A program made the translations under genes and the position numbers. This document shows positions 35,631 through 48,500 of a stretch of 64,000 nt of DNA, piece by piece. The DNA is from Ailanthus altissimus. Lineage: Eukaryota; Streptophyta; Magnoliopsida; Sapindales; Simaroubaceae. How positions within the stretch are numbered: position 1 is the stretch's first letter; each line of letters begins with the position of its first letter. The notes under the pieces were generated by a model, which saw only the letters and a list, made by a program, of their open reading frames with translations, was not told the origin of the DNA and did no database searches. The stretch is from the NCBI GenBank assembly GCA_946807835.1, contig OX327694.1:8568001-8632000 (forward strand), in the 5' to 3' direction.

Positions 35631-38020
35631 TAAGAAAATAAGAATGAAAATTACAAATGGTGAGTTAATACTTTATAAATACATATGTTAGGTTTTTAAT
35701 ATAGTAGCTTTATAAACTAATTTATTAGTATTGTATTTATTTTATTCATAATTTATTATAGATGAATAAATATTGTGATTAATTAATTATATTTTTAAGA
35801 CATGTGTTAGCGTGATTATGAATACGTTAAGTGTAAAAATTATTATGGTTAGTATATAAATTATGTTTATAGTTTACTATAACTCATTTCATTTTGTAAT
35901 TATGTTAAATGTAAAAATTTTATAATTAGAATATTTATGATCCATGATCGTATATAATAGTAGAAAATGCTTAAATGATTTATGTGATTAAAGTATAAAG
36001 TATGAGATAATAAATATTTAATTTTTTTATATATAATTATTTTTTTTAAAACATGTTCCATTTACTTATATTTATCTTATGAAGATGAGATGAATTGAAG
36101 TATATGAATAAATATGTGATTCGTTAAGAAAATATTATAATTAAGATAGTATTTTTCATGCATCAATAATGAATTTTAACTTGAAATTTAAACAGTATGA
36201 GATATGATATAAAAAAACATTATAAGTTCATATGTTGTATAAAAGAAATGATTTTGAAACTACTAGACTATACCTTTCCTCTTTAGACAAAGATATGAGA
36301 TTCAGGCATTTGGGACTCGTCTGTACACACATAGAGGCTTTGGGTCGTGTGTATGGGCGCTTTACTCTTTGGGAGCCAGTTACTCTGCGCATGCGTAAGA
36401 CGAGGATATGAGATGAGATAAAAAAAAAAGAATACATCCAATACTCTGCCTAATGAGTATTCCGGTTACGACGAGATTTTTTCCTGGGTACTAATTTAAT
36501 GCGATTTTTCGTATAAATATAATATGTGATATTTTCATATTCTTTATATGGTTTACCATGCTCAGTTAAGAAAAGATATAGCAACAAGTTCTAGATATTG
36601 ATATATCAGCAAAAGTTTTATGATTTTTAAATATACAGTTTCACGATTATTTTATATTACAAGTTTTAAAACAAGTTATGATATTCATATATGTCTATGA
36701 TTGTTTATTGCATTAATTTTTTTTATGTTATGAGATGCACTTTTTATAAATGTTTAGTTTTATCAATAAAAATGTATATATGTATTTTTTTTTTCACTTA
36801 CTAAGTCATTAGACTCACCCTTCTTTCTTAAAAATTTTCTCTCCCCAGGTTTTGCAGAATTCATGGAGTCTTGTTGAGCCACGTGATGCTTGTGACATGT
36901 ATCCATATGTATTAGTAGATTTATGAGACATCTAATGAGGTCATGTAAAAGTATATATTTTTATTTTTTACTGCTTTTGCCTAGTAAGTTTTAGAGAATC
37001 AAGCATATAGCTAATGGTTCAAGGTCGCAAAAATTAGCCCTAACACCAAGGTGGGGTCGGGGTGGATCATTTCAATTATTATTTATTGTGAGCTTGGATG
37101 CAAATGATAGGATTTTCCCAGTAGCAGTATGTATGATTGAGATTAAGATTGGAGATATATAGGGCTGGTTTTTAGAAAACCTTAGGTAATGGCTTGACAT
37201 TGAAAATAAGCAGTTAGTCACCTTCGTGACTAACAGACAAAAAAGGATATTGTGAGTATTATTTCATCATTGACCTAGATCTCTAACCAAGTTTTGGGCT
37301 ATATACATCATCTCCAAATTTAAAAAATAATGGCCAGATCAGAGAATCAGGCTTTTATTTTAAGAGGTATTAAGGGGCATTAAGAAATTAGTTTTTAACG
37401 AATCGATGAGTAAGATTAAGAGGGATAATGTGTAAGCTTACAACTACATAGCAGATATTGAGCCAAACTAGTGGTGAAGGCATGCATTTAAGCATGATGT
37501 CAAATGTGATCATATGACCAACAACATGAAAGAATCATAAAATAATTGGTTAAATGATCACGGGGTCAGCTCTATTTTAGACTTGTTGGAATTCATAAGA
37601 AAAAAATAATGAAGAGATTACGAATAAAGTATCAATAAACATTGTAATGGGAGGGAGATTGCCACTATTAAGGAAAATAAGGTTGGGGTCATTAAAAAAT
37701 GATGGGAGGTTTGTTTGTTGAAAAGAGAATGCAAATGATTATATGGATCTAAAACTTACAATAAAGGCTTATTTGAAAACATATACTTCATTCATCTTGT
37801 GTTTAATCAATTTGATTGGTCAACAGTTGAAGGCCTTTAAATTGAACCATCTAAAATAAAGAAGAAGTCTGACAGGCTTAAGATTATTAGAAAAAGACAA
37901 GCTGATGAAAGAATGGACAAGCAGGATATGAGCAAGAGAGGCCACATTAGACGTGAGAAGTGCAATCAATTCAGTCACAATAAAAGGAGCTATAAGTTCA
38001 AACCTTTTACAAGCCTGATA

Positions 38021-39553
38021 ATTTGATTTCAATTGCTTAGTTAGACTACGGTTTCAATTGATTAGCTAGATAATATGAGTTTAAATTATTATTAATACAT
38101 TGTATAGTTTTTCATTTAGTAGGGACCTGATTATGTAACCAATGTTGAGAAAAATTGCAATATGCCACAAACCTCAGAAACTACAGACATAACAATAAGT
38201 ATTTCAGAAGGTCTACAGAAAATCTCTATAATACATTCACAACTCTTAAGAAAAGTTAGGCACAATGTCATTTTCAAAAAATAGGGGGTGGGTGCAGAGA
38301 TAGAATATATCAATCTTGAAACAAACTCATGTATTTCATTAGCAATCTTAGTTTACATTCTCACTTGCACCACATTTTCATACTTATTACATTACATGCT
38401 GTCATTCTTAATAAAAGCCTTAACATAAAAACAACTATAATTGTTAAAATTAAAAGCCATTATTTGGTAACTACATCACTGCTTGTATGCCTTTTCATGT
38501 GCACCTGTTGTTGTGGGGTATATGAATTAGATACACTTCCCTTATGAATAAGGTGAGTGTTGTTATTATCGAAAATTTTACTTACATTGAGCTCCTCAGG
38601 TTCAGGCTTCCAAAATCTATTAAACTTGTATTTCCTACGCATGCACATGAAAAATAACTTATTTGAACTTTCTTTGGATTTAGATATTCCGACATAGGCC
38701 TTTTTATTGCGTGACAGAATTTGGTTTTAAATTTTATTAGGTGTACATTGACTTTACCGAAGTTACAATGGGACCTCATAGATGATTTGGAGCTAGAGTT
38801 TTAGTTCATGGTTAATTTAGTGATTTTGTATTGCTGATAAAATGTGTTGGTTAATAAGGGATTTGGCCACTTGAAAATATAATTTTCAATGTCAAAAATT
38901 ATACTTTTTAGGACTGATAAACAATATTTTGCACTGGATTGAATAAATGAAGATTTTGAACTTATTAGAATTAATTTGGATTGCTTTTCTGTGTTGTAAA
39001 AGTACTTTCGGCTAGTTATATATGCTCAAATTCAAGGATAATTCGCCCTTGCTCACAAATAAACACAACGGCTAATTATAAAGGTAAAAATGTTATTTCC
39101 TCATCCATAAAGATGCCCATAAATTCATGTGGGCTTTATAATTCTTTAAATAATAATTTTTTTACGTGTACTGTTACTTAAATGATCATGTGCAATTAAC
39201 TTAAAAACCAATGATAAATATATCAATTTAGTGCCAAAAGAGATTTTCAACCGAATCTAATGACATTGGTTTTTTTTTTCTTTCTTCATAAGAAATGGAA
39301 ATTTGGCGAGAGTTTTGTTGTGCGTGTAATGACTAAAGTCGTCGGCAAGAACGCGTCCATTTATGAGGGAAGGGGGGCCCCGGCAGCTCATGTGGCTTCT
39401 AAAATATTTTAAAGTCAAACAATGTCTGCTTTCTATGAATTTAAATACATGCACACTCTTTGGCTCTTTGGCTCTTTGCCTTCTCAATATTTGGTGTATA
39501 GTAGTTTCTATTTCCACATTGACAAAAGTCTTCTCTCTTCTTCCTTATTGTAG
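38021..39553. other. Intergenic region and upstream part of the PP2C gene
   Basis: No separate gene seen. The stretch at 39528-39553 is a pyrimidine-rich run ending in ttgtag, a likely 3' splice site of a 5' UTR intron. The G/C-rich stretch at 39290-39390 may be part of the 5' leader exon or promoter of the PP2C gene. Confidence 0.45.
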
Positions 39554-39573
39554 CACCACTAGTTCAGAACAGA

Positions 39574-42406
39574 ATGACTGGCAGGGAAATTCTCCACAAG
39601 ATGAAGGTTGGTCATTCACTTCACTTTTTAACTTGTTTTAATTTTCTTATCTTAATCACATACTACAATAGAAATGGTTATGTTTTGTTTTGTGTTTATT
39701 GCTTTTAAGTGGTTGATTAGCTGCTTTATGCATAACAATTTCTTCCTTTTAAGAAATCAACTCAAGAACTTGCAATCAAAAGCTAAACTTCTGAAGATAT
39801 GATAATTGGAGATGGACTTGACTCTTTTTTTGAATACATAATATGTGCAAGATTAATAATAAAGATATCATAATTTAAAGGCCTCTATGAACTTTGTTTC
39901 CATCTTTTTTACTTGATATATTTTTGTTTGTATCTTTTTTTTTTTTTGGTGCATTACAAGAAAGTGCATACTGGCGCTAGGTGAAAGTGTATAGATACAC
40001 TTTGAATGGATGGTTTCAGCTTTTAACTTGGGGGATGGTCTCCTTAACCTCGGGAGTTCTGTTACTTGAAGATTATGAAGAACAGGGGCACTTTTGCACC
40101 TGACTTGATCTTGGATGGGAGAAGGTATTTAGTGCTTGTAACGAAAGAAATTCAATCTGCAGCATTTCATCACATTTGATTTAGGTGGATTGACTTGAGA
40201 ATTTCCCAAAAAAATTCAATTTAAGAGTAATTTGGCAATAAATTTCTGGCAACTGGTAGGCTCCTGCCTCAAAGTGGTTTTGGTGTCAATCATGTTTGAT
40301 TCCTGTATGTTTAGGATCAGGGGTTTTCTACGCTTCAGAAATATTATTTTGTTGGAAAAATGATGGGTTAAAATTTTTTGTTTAAATTATGTGACACTGA
40401 CCCAGATGAAGATGATCAGGATGGTTGTCTTTATGCTTCTGCCTATTTGCTAGTTAAACTGGTAAACTGTGAAGTGCAAGATTGCTAAGAGTCAAGATTG
40501 GAGAGAAAATAGAACTATAAAATCACACAAGTTCATGGAATCCTCAGAAGTTTTTTTTCCAGCAAAGAAATTCGACATCTTACATGAGAAGCTTGTATGC
40601 TTGTACTCCCTTTAGTATGAGGAAGATGAATTCCTGTGAGGAAAGATAATTCAAGCAGGACACTTGCTGAAACAAGAATTAAAATTCTAGAATCTATTAT
40701 GAAAACTGGGCTTTCTTGCGTGTCATTTTTATGGTCTTCAATTTGATTATTTACAATTGAAATGCTCCTCTTATTCTTGCTGTACTTCACAAGGAATATA
40801 AATGGTCACATTTCCTCATGAGAGGAGTTACATATGTGCAGTCAGTTTTTTTTTTTTTTCTGAAAGATACTAAAACTTCTTTTATATGGTTCCATTGCCT
40901 ATGTTCTTTCTAGGTTAAAGCTGGGTTGTGTTCATCAGCACCTGACACAGGGAAAGGCAAAGGAAAAATGTCAAAACATATTACATATGGCTATCACTTA
41001 GTGAAGGGAAAATCAAACCACGCCATGGAAGATTATGTGGTTTCTGAATTCAAACAAGAAAAAGATAATGAGCTTGGTTTATTTGCCATATTTGATGGCC
41101 ATTTGGGCCATGATGTGGCAAGTTACTTGCAAAACCATCTATTTGACAATATTTTGAAAGAGGTACTCATTTATCCAATTTTTTATTTATTTTCATTTTT
41201 CCAGTTCTTCAACAACTCTGATTGCCTCTGCAGTTTTTCTATCTGTTAAACTTCTTTCAGGAGGACCTTTGTGAATGTATATGTTTTCTTGATTTTATGC
41301 AAGCAGCAAGACTTTTGGACTGATACAGAGAGTGCAATAAGGAGAGCTTATCGTACAACGGATGCTAAAATACTGGAGCAAGCATTGGTCCTGGGAAAAG
41401 GAGGATCAACTGCAGTAACAGCAATTCTAATTAATGGTGAGAAACTAGTTGTTGCAAATGTGGGGGATTCTCGGGCTGTTATATGCAAGAATGGTGTGGC
41501 TAAACAACTAACAGTTGACCATGAACCAAGCAAAGAAAAGAAATTGATTGAGAAGCGGGGTGGCTTTGTATCAAACCTTCCAGGTAGCAGGCTTCTTAAA
41601 TTACACACTGAAAATTTTAATTCTGCTTTTAATTAGGTTTGATTGTATGAGATACTCTGATTTCACATAGAAAATCTCTTTGAGAAGCATTAAATTTCTT
41701 TTCGTCCAGCTCCTGACAATTGACCTTTGGTTGGTGTGTTCATCTGGAGTATCTTGGTTACAACAAGGATACATTTTTCAACTGGGAAACTTTTTTGGTT
41801 TTGGGCTCTGTAAAATTGGTTAATATGATTGAAATTATAATTACTGGACTAGGTTTTAATGAAATAGGGACTACAAACTTGACATTATCCTATGAATCTG
41901 TCTTTAAGGAATTGAGGTTGCAATATGTTGCTCGCAGGGGATGTTCCACGTGTTGATGGGCAACTGGCTGTAGCAAGGGCATTTGGTGACAAGAGCTTGA
42001 AAATACATCTTAGCTCAGAGCCAGATGTTGCAATGGTAATGATTTATGATGATACAGAGTTCATAATCCTAGCAAGTGATGGAATTTGGAAGGTCAGTTG
42101 ACTTGAATGTTGATTATCACCTTCATGTTGTTTCCTTACCACTTTGCAGTAAAGATGAGAATAACCAAATGTTGAAGCTTGTCTATTCTCTCCAACTTCT
42201 GATATTTATAACATTATTAGTTTTTTATTGAAGTTTTGGTTTTTCTGATTTCTTCCTATACCTGACAGGTGATGACAAACCAAGAGGCTGTGAACTGTAT
42301 CAAACACATAAAAGATGCTCAGTCAGCAGCGAAGCACTTGATAGAAACGGCAGTTTCCAGGAAAAGTAAGGATGATATATCTTGCATAGTTGTAAGGTTC
42401 CATTGA
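39574..42406 (+). CDS. Protein phosphatase 2C, clade-F-like
   Basis: A metal-dependent Ser/Thr phosphatase of 283 residues in five coding exons: 39574-39606, 40914-41162, 41307-41583, 41938-42092 and 42269-42406. All junctions are GT-AG and the reading frame is continuous. The start MTGREILHKMK and the HITYGYHLVKGKSNHAMEDY segment match plant PP2Cs of the small cytosolic clade that includes Arabidopsis At1g34750. Catalytic and metal-binding motifs are complete: MED at 49-51, DGH at 72-74, GGSTA at 126-130, GDSR at 147-150, DHEP at 165-168, ARAFGD at 199-204, ASDG at 232-235 and DD at 273-274. For exon 3 I chose the second of two adjacent AGs (41306) because relatives have one residue between the Glu and Asp-Phe-Trp. 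There is no signal peptide or membrane segment. The first intron is 1307 bp. The substrate is unknown. Confidence 0.95.
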
Positions 42407-44752
42407 TATTTTCTTTTTATAAGCCAAAAGTTTTCATTCTGGGTCTCTTCTTGAAGGAGGAAAATTGTTAGTTGATAAGTCTGTATATTATGCATGAATT
42501 TGTTTCTGTAGCTGTGGAGATTTATGTAACCTGTCAAAAAACTGTTGTATGTACAATAGTACATTATGAAAATTGATTGCTTGAATTTGAAATTCTCATG
42601 TTGTGTTAGTCTAATGACTCCTTGTGGGTGCTGGCCTAATGAGGCAGCCATTGGGATTCTTCTGATTGTTTGAAGCTTATAAAGTGAATATATTTTACTA
42701 TAATTTGCCTGTATCGCATATGAAGTTGTTAAAACTTAAGGATCTCAATTAAACATGAGATTTGAGTCTGCACTGTACATCTTTTAGCCCCGATGTTACC
42801 CTTTTAGCCACTTTATGCGTTGAATATAATTCATTCAAACAATGTTGTTTTAGTGTTCTATTATTCTATTTCTGTTTTTTGTCCTGTATCTATTGATTAC
42901 AAAGCAATTGGAGGAGCGAATAATTAATAGCAGTGAAAGACTGATTTCTACAATTTCTAGCTCAAACATTGGCTGATAGGCTTCTGGTGATATTGGCAAT
43001 AAAGCTCGTGTTTTTCTCACAAAGATAAGAGGAGATCAGTAATCTTTCTTGTCAGTCCATTTTTCTAGAGCTTCCATCTTTAAATGGAGTAGATCTTTTG
43101 TTGCTAAAACCTTTTGGAATAATTGATGGCAGGATAATCTTGCATAGCTCCTTCACTTGAAGTTTTAATTTCTGTTCATTGAAGAGAAGAGAAGAGCTTC
43201 ATTGAATATTTGAAGAAAAATTTCTCCTCTGCATTGAAGAAAATTCTCAATTTCAAGTTCCTCACTGATGAAGAGATTGATATCTACTACCATTGTTTGA
43301 TTATTAAAGAAAAAGAAAGAGGATGATTATCAAATATTTATGACAATTGATATATGTTTGCAAGTTGTGAGTTGTTAGTTGTGAGAAGCAAAAGTATAAA
43401 GGAGAATATTTAAGTGCCACAAATGAAAAGGTTCTTCCTCTTGTTAGCCAATTTGGCAAGTACAGTAGTTTGATTATTCAGTGACTAATACCATCATTCA
43501 CGTCAATGACTAAGTGATATACTGATAAGCTTGATCAGTGTTGGGAATGTAATGAACAAGGTTACAAATAGCATTAACAATTTTTTTTATGTAAAATCTA
43601 TCTATAAGTTATGAACTGCTCTGCTATTTGTTCCTTTTATTATTACCAATCTTGTTTAATCAGCAGATGTGCCACAGCCATTCCCTTGAACATTCGATGC
43701 TTTGCCGAGAAAAAAATTGGTTTTCAATGTCTCCCACTTTGGTTCAATCATTATACTCCATTATGACGAAAACCAGAACCAATTTTATTAGAAACACAAC
43801 AGTTTGTTGTGCTCATTTGCTTGATTTGATGGATTAGCTTAGCTTTGTTATTCTTTCTTTATCTCTTACAAGAGACTGTCAGAAGAAGTAAACTTGTTGA
43901 GTTTGTTTGGTAGCTACCTCAAGTTCTTTTCAAGCAATTGTGGCAAAAAAAAAAAATTAATAATAATAACTGAAAGTCGTTGATTTATCCCCAGAACCAG
44001 AAACATGAGTAAGCTCTATTCTTCGCTTGATATTGTTGTGCTTGTGCTTCTACTAAACTTTAAAAGCAAAGCAGTTAAATGTATTTAGTGAACGTTTCCA
44101 ATTTTGCTTTCAGAGTTGAAGTTAAATTTACTCGGCAGCAAATTAAATAAAACTTTGAAAGTTGATGTTTATCAAATATTTATTCACTTGGAAACAAAAG
44201 CTAAACCCCTAATTTGGTGCGTGATTTAAATAAGAGATTTAAAATTTGTTGGATCTAATGAAACATCTTTCATCAAAGGATTATGGATACAAGAATCACA
44301 AGAGTTTCCTAATCAGAAAACGCACTATGCCATTGCTATATTCAAAGATGGGAAGAGAACATGAACTCTTCCTGATCCATTGAAATAAGACGTGTGAAAA
44401 TAGAATTTTGCATCATCTTATATTATCCGATCAGCTTCAACAAAACAAAACAAAAGGGTATTTATTTATTTAGTACAATTTTAAAAGTACTTCCATAGGA
44501 AGTAGGAAGAGTTTTTTACCCATAGCTCCTTGGAAATAATTTATTAAGTTCTCTACAACAATAACTTTATATAATATCAATTACAATTTGTATACTTGGC
44601 AAAAACAAGAACTGTTTTTTCCTTCGGCTTTCTATTATTGAGAATGTTAGTGTTGGCTTGGTATGGTAATATTTGGACTTAGGGATTACATTTGTTAAGG
44701 TTTTGTTCAATATGAACATAGGAAAGCAAATATTCTAATTGGCACTCCTTAT
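42407..44752. other. 3' UTR of PP2C and intergenic DNA
   Basis: No gene is recognised after the PP2C stop. Short open frames near 43628-43837 have no family resemblance. The right end carries CTTAT (44748-44752), the target duplication of the following copia element. Confidence 0.5.
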
Positions 44753-45113
44753 TGATAAGCTATAGTTATTTTCGGTGATAAACTAAGTGATAAAGTTTGT
44801 ATGAAAGGTACGGAAGGTATCAAGTGGTTCACCTAATGGCTACAGGTTCAGACCACTATCCAATTGTTTTACAAGCTCAAAGTATACAACAATGGGCTAA
44901 GAAAAAACTCACCCTAAAGCTCGGTTTCATTATGAAGATTTATGGGAGATGCATAATGAATGTAATGAGATAGTCAACCAAAACTAGAAGGCAGTAGCAG
45001 AGGGTACAGCAGATGATGCAAATAGACTTAATGAGAGGATCCAGAACGTAAAGGTTGGTCTGGGTTAATGGAGCAAACGAGTTTTTAGGGGTAGATACAG
45101 GAAAATAGAATAG

Positions 45114-46459
45114 ATGAGGAACAGGTTATCTTGGTGCAAGAAGGAGAGTCAGAACTTTGTCTCCTCTAATGAAATGAAAGAGCTAGAAATGAAGATCAAC
45201 AAACTATTACATGAAGAGGAACTGTATTGGAAACAAAGGTCCAGAGCAATGTGGCTTAAGGATGGGGACAAAAACACAAAATTCTTTCATGCAGTGGCCA
45301 GCAACAGAAGGAAGAGAAATAAGATAAAAGGCATTATGGATGAGGAGGGCAAATGGTCAGAAGAGGATCAGGATATTGAACATATAGTCTGTGACTATTT
45401 CAACAATCTGTTATCATCTTCAACTCCTACAAATGACCAGATGAATGTGGCTACACTAGGGATAGAGGCTAAAGTTTCAGAGACAATGAATCAAGACCTA
45501 TGTAGAGACTACACAAGGGATGAAGTGGTGAAAGCATTATGGCAGCTAAACCCAAGTAAAGCCCCTGGACCCGATGGTATGTCTTATCAATCTCACTGGA
45601 GCACTGTAGGGGACAACACTATTAACACATGTCTGCATATCTTAAACAACCATGGTGACATCTCTCCTTTGAACCACACTTTAATAGCTCTTATTCCCCA
45701 AAACCCCCAATCCTCAAAGCCTTAAAGATTTTAGGCCTATTAGCTTGTGTAATGTAAGTTACAGAATAATAGCTAAAGTTATTGCTAATAGGCTGAAACT
45801 TGTACTGAGTAAGACCATTACATACAATCAAAGTGCTTTTCTCCCCAATAGACTGATTAGTGACATCACTATTCTAGGTTATGAATGTCTTCATAAAATT
45901 AAGAATAAAAAGCTGGGGAATCATGGCTATTTAGCATTGAAGCTTGACATTAGCAAAATGTATGATAGATTGGAATGGAGATTTCTTCATAGAGTGATAG
46001 CCAAACTGGGATTTGCCAACTCAGTATCAAATATTGTTGTGAGATGCATAACCACCTTTTCTTTTTCAGTTTTGATTAACAGGGAAGCGAAAGGTCATAT
46101 ACAACCACAAAGAGGTCTTAGGCAAGGGTACCCTCTTTCCCCATATTTATTTCTACTATGTGCTGAGGCCCTATCAAACCTCATTAATCAAGCAGAGTTA
46201 AGGAAGCATATTCAAGGAGTTAAATTCAATAGCAGCATAACTATTTCCCATTTGTTATTTGCAGATGACAGTCTTGTTTGCATCAAAGCCACTGATCATG
46301 GATGCAGAAGCCTTAAGGGGCTGTTTGATCAATACTCCCAAGCATCAGGATAAATTTTCAACTATGAGAAATCATCTCTGTTTTGCAGCCTTAACATTCC
46401 TCAGGATCAAGCTTAAAAAATACAAGAAATCTTCAATCTCAAAAGAGTCTCATGCATGA
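45114..46459 (+). pseudogene. LINE reverse transcriptase, broken
   Basis: The frame 45114-45725 carries the linker before RT with LKDGDKNTKFFHAVASNRR and NPSKAPGPDG. A stop at about 45723 is followed by FRPISLCNV, then frame 45745-46353 with SAFLPNRLISDI, ALKLDISKMYDRLEW (first catalytic Asp), RGLRQGYPLSPYLF and the FADDS catalytic motif. A further stop occurs at 46351. The RT core is therefore recognisable and its catalytic residues are present, but the ORF2 frame is interrupted. Confidence 0.9.
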
Positions 46460-46759
46460 GTGATACTTAGGCTTGCCCTCAATGGTGGGTGGGAATAAGA
46501 GAAGTTTCTTTAGCGAGATCAAACTGAATATTTCCAACAAAGTGAGACAATAGAATGAGAAGCTGTTTTCAAGTGGCGGTAAAGAAGTATTGATCAAGGC
46601 AATAGCCCAGGCAGTCTTAACTTATGCAATGAGCATTTTCAAACTCCTTTGGGGCATATGCAATGACATACAAAAGATATTTGCTGATTTCTGGTGGGGA
46701 ACTCAGGCTAACCAAGGAAGTAAAATCCATTGATGCAACTAGAACATGATGAGCAGAAG

Positions 46760-47836
46760 TAAGCAATAGAAGGGGTGGGCTTTAAGGATATGATATGCTT
46801 TAATCAAGCCCTTCTTGCCAAACAGGGATGGAGAATTCTGCAGTTTCCTGAGTCTCTAACATCTAGAACTTTAAAGGCTAGATACTTTAAAAACCATTCC
46901 TTCTTTGATGCAGGTTTAGGCAATAATCCCTCTTTCATTTAGAGAAGCATTCTTTGGGGGAGACAGCTTTTGCAAGAAGGAAGCCATTGGATCATAGGAA
47001 ATAGAAGCAGCATCAATATATACAAAAGTAATTGGATTCCAAGAATCAATATGCTGAAACCGTATTCTCCTCAAATCTTTCCAGAAGATGCAACCGTTGA
47101 CAGCCTTATTGATGAAGAGAATGAATGGAGAGAAGATGTAATTAGACAAGGTTTCCTAGACATTGAAGTGGAAGAAATTTTGAAAATCCCTCTACCTCCA
47201 ACATAGGTTAAAGATGAACTGTGTTGGCATCCTGAAAAAAAGGGAAACTATACAGTGAATAGTGGCTATCACACTCCTATGCAGCTAAAACATACTGAAG
47301 CTCCTGAATCTTCTAATGGCTCGGGCAAATTCTAAAAAAGGGTGTGGCAATGCAATACCCCTCAAAAGATAAAAATATTTATATGGAGAGCTATTTAGAA
47401 TCTCCTCCCTACTGCTAAAGCACTGGTTAGGAGGAAAATTCTGGCTAGCTCGATTTGTAGTAGATGCCTTAGAGGTAATGAATGTGTCACTCATGCACTG
47501 ATTTCTTGCAAGTCAGCAAAAAAAGTGTGGGATCTAACCATTTTTGCTGAGATTCTCAATAAGACACAAGAAAATGACTTTAGTTGCTTTTTGGAAACAA
47601 TTGGTGCTAGTCTTTCAACAGACGAGTTGGCTAAACTGACAACAATTATGTGGGCTATTTGGAGAGATAAGAACAATTATTCAATAGAAAGAAAGGCAGC
47701 TCATCCTACTTCTACAATTGCAAGTGTTGAAGCTTTGGTAAATTCCTTTTCATGTCAGCTAGATTCAAAGATCTCAAGCCCTCTCTATCATGAAAGTATT
47801 ATGCAAGCAGAGTGGAAACCCCCCCCCCCCCCCTAA
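46760..47836 (+). pseudogene. LINE zf-RVT region, broken
   Basis: Frames contain KQGWRILQFPESL and LKARYFK (about 46815-46890), SHWIIGNRSSINIYKSNWIP (46980-47040) and VWQCNTPQKIKIFIWRA (about 47340-47390). A cysteine pair follows (SICSRCLRGNECVTHAL, about 47450-47500) with MWAIWRDKNN at 47650. This matches the zinc-binding domain that follows RT in plant LINEs. The frame ends in a C15 run at 47819-47833 (EWKPPPPP) that shifts the reading frame before RNase H. Confidence 0.85.
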
Positions 47837-47854
47837 GAGGCTGATTCAAGCTGA

Positions 47855-48219
47855 ACGTAGATGCAGCCACCAAGAGTAATCCTTCAAAAATTAGGCTGGG
47901 GGCAATTATAAAAAACGACAAAGGAGAATGTATGAAGATGGCTACATTTTCAAAAGCTGGTGAAGGAGATGTGGAAAGGGCTAAAGCTGAGGCCTTGCTA
48001 TTTGGCCTGAAGATTGCCATTGAGTATAACATAAAACCTCTAATAGTAGTGTCTGATGCTAAAAATATTGTAGAACTTGTCAAAGGAAATATTTCCTCCA
48101 AGAAAGAGATCTGTTGGCTCATTAAAGAAATCCAAGATTTAGCAAAAGAAGTAGAGAATTGTATCTTTGAATTCAATCCTAGAGTGAGCAATTCAATGGC
48201 TCACAACCTAGCAAAATAA
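47855..48219 (+). pseudogene. LINE RNase H domain
   Basis: Starts with KLNVDAAT after the C-run and continues in the frame 47932-48219 with AEALLFGLKIA, VVSDAKNIVELV and SNSMAHNLAK. The acidic catalytic positions of the plant RVT_3 family are present. The domain itself has no stop, but the LINE frame upstream is broken, so it is a remnant. Confidence 0.85.
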
Positions 48220-48500
48220 GCTTTTAGCTTCTCAGGTGTTATGTACTGGCAGGATTCCTTGCCCGTTACTAATGAATGAAATTATTACATTTTAAAAAAA
48301 AAAGTTTGTATTTTCAACATACAATTTCGTTTGTATAGGTGATAATCTACTGTTTTTTACTTGTAATTAATTTCTACCTCTATCCTTTAATTATTGGGAA
48401 TACTTGCTCTATATATATTTGAGTTGAATAGAAAGTAAGGGTGTGGTCTTATAATATCATTTGTTCTTAAAGTTTTTTATAGTATCAACATCAACCCACC

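Larger units (their letters stand above)
34387..37074 (+). mobile_element. 2.7 kb solo LTR in the second MULE, perfect TSD
   Basis: Exactly 2688 bp starting TATAACACCC and ending ATTTCA, flanked on both sides by ATTAT (34382-34386 and 37075-37079). It interrupts the MULE transposase codon-precisely. The TGTAACACC-type start is typical of some plant gypsy LTRs; here the second base is A. It holds a long purine tract (34669-34880) and (TATG)n-like repeats (34955-35240, weaker to 35630). No protein domain is seen. It could also be a large non-autonomous LTR element, but no internal LTR pair is visible. Confidence 0.75.
32914..38020 (+). pseudogene. Second MULE transposase, split by a solo LTR
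   Basis: On the plus strand, an N-terminal region (from ATG 32914, MASEDEEFVITTVK) is followed by a Pro/Gln-rich repetitive region (33380-33650) and an acidic stretch near 33770. The DNA-binding region is at 33970-34200 (MSVKVMMDELKQRFSIQYSM). The catalytic part reads up to RGVLL at 34386 and resumes at 37080 as FIVSLDAND-IFPVAVCMIE. It continues through IEP, KHDVKCDHMTNNM-ES and KKIMKRLRIKYQ. It ends in a HIR-EKCNQFSHN CCHC-type knuckle (about 37941-38000). Multiple stops make it non-functional. Cutting out 34387-37074 and one TSD copy restores the local reading frame. It lies head to head with the MULE at 26600-30425. Confidence 0.85.
44803..48303 (+). mobile_element. 5'-truncated L1-type LINE with poly(A) tail
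   Basis: About 3.5 kb ending in a run of ten A. It is flanked by an 11-bp target duplication (AAAGTTTGTAT). Only the last part of the endonuclease remains at the 5' side (MATGSDHYPIV, about 44835). Then come the reverse transcriptase (45700-46360), a zf-RVT-like region (47330-47830) and an RNase H domain (47855-48220). Loss of the 5' end is the usual result of incomplete target-primed reverse transcription. Confidence 0.9.
44753..48479 (+). repeat. 5' LTR of copia element 2, split by LINE
   Basis: LTR pieces 44753-44802 and 48312-48479 flank the LINE. Together they align with 53277-53494 throughout. The LINE target duplication AAAGTTTGTAT is at 44792-44802 and 48301-48311. Confidence 0.85.

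Noticed and set aside
39257..39641. Frames on both strands around the PP2C start
   Set aside because: They lie in the leader or overlap the first coding exon in other frames and lack protein features.
41720..41956. 78-codon frame overlapping PP2C
   Set aside because: It reads intron 3 and the start of exon 4 in a wrong frame.
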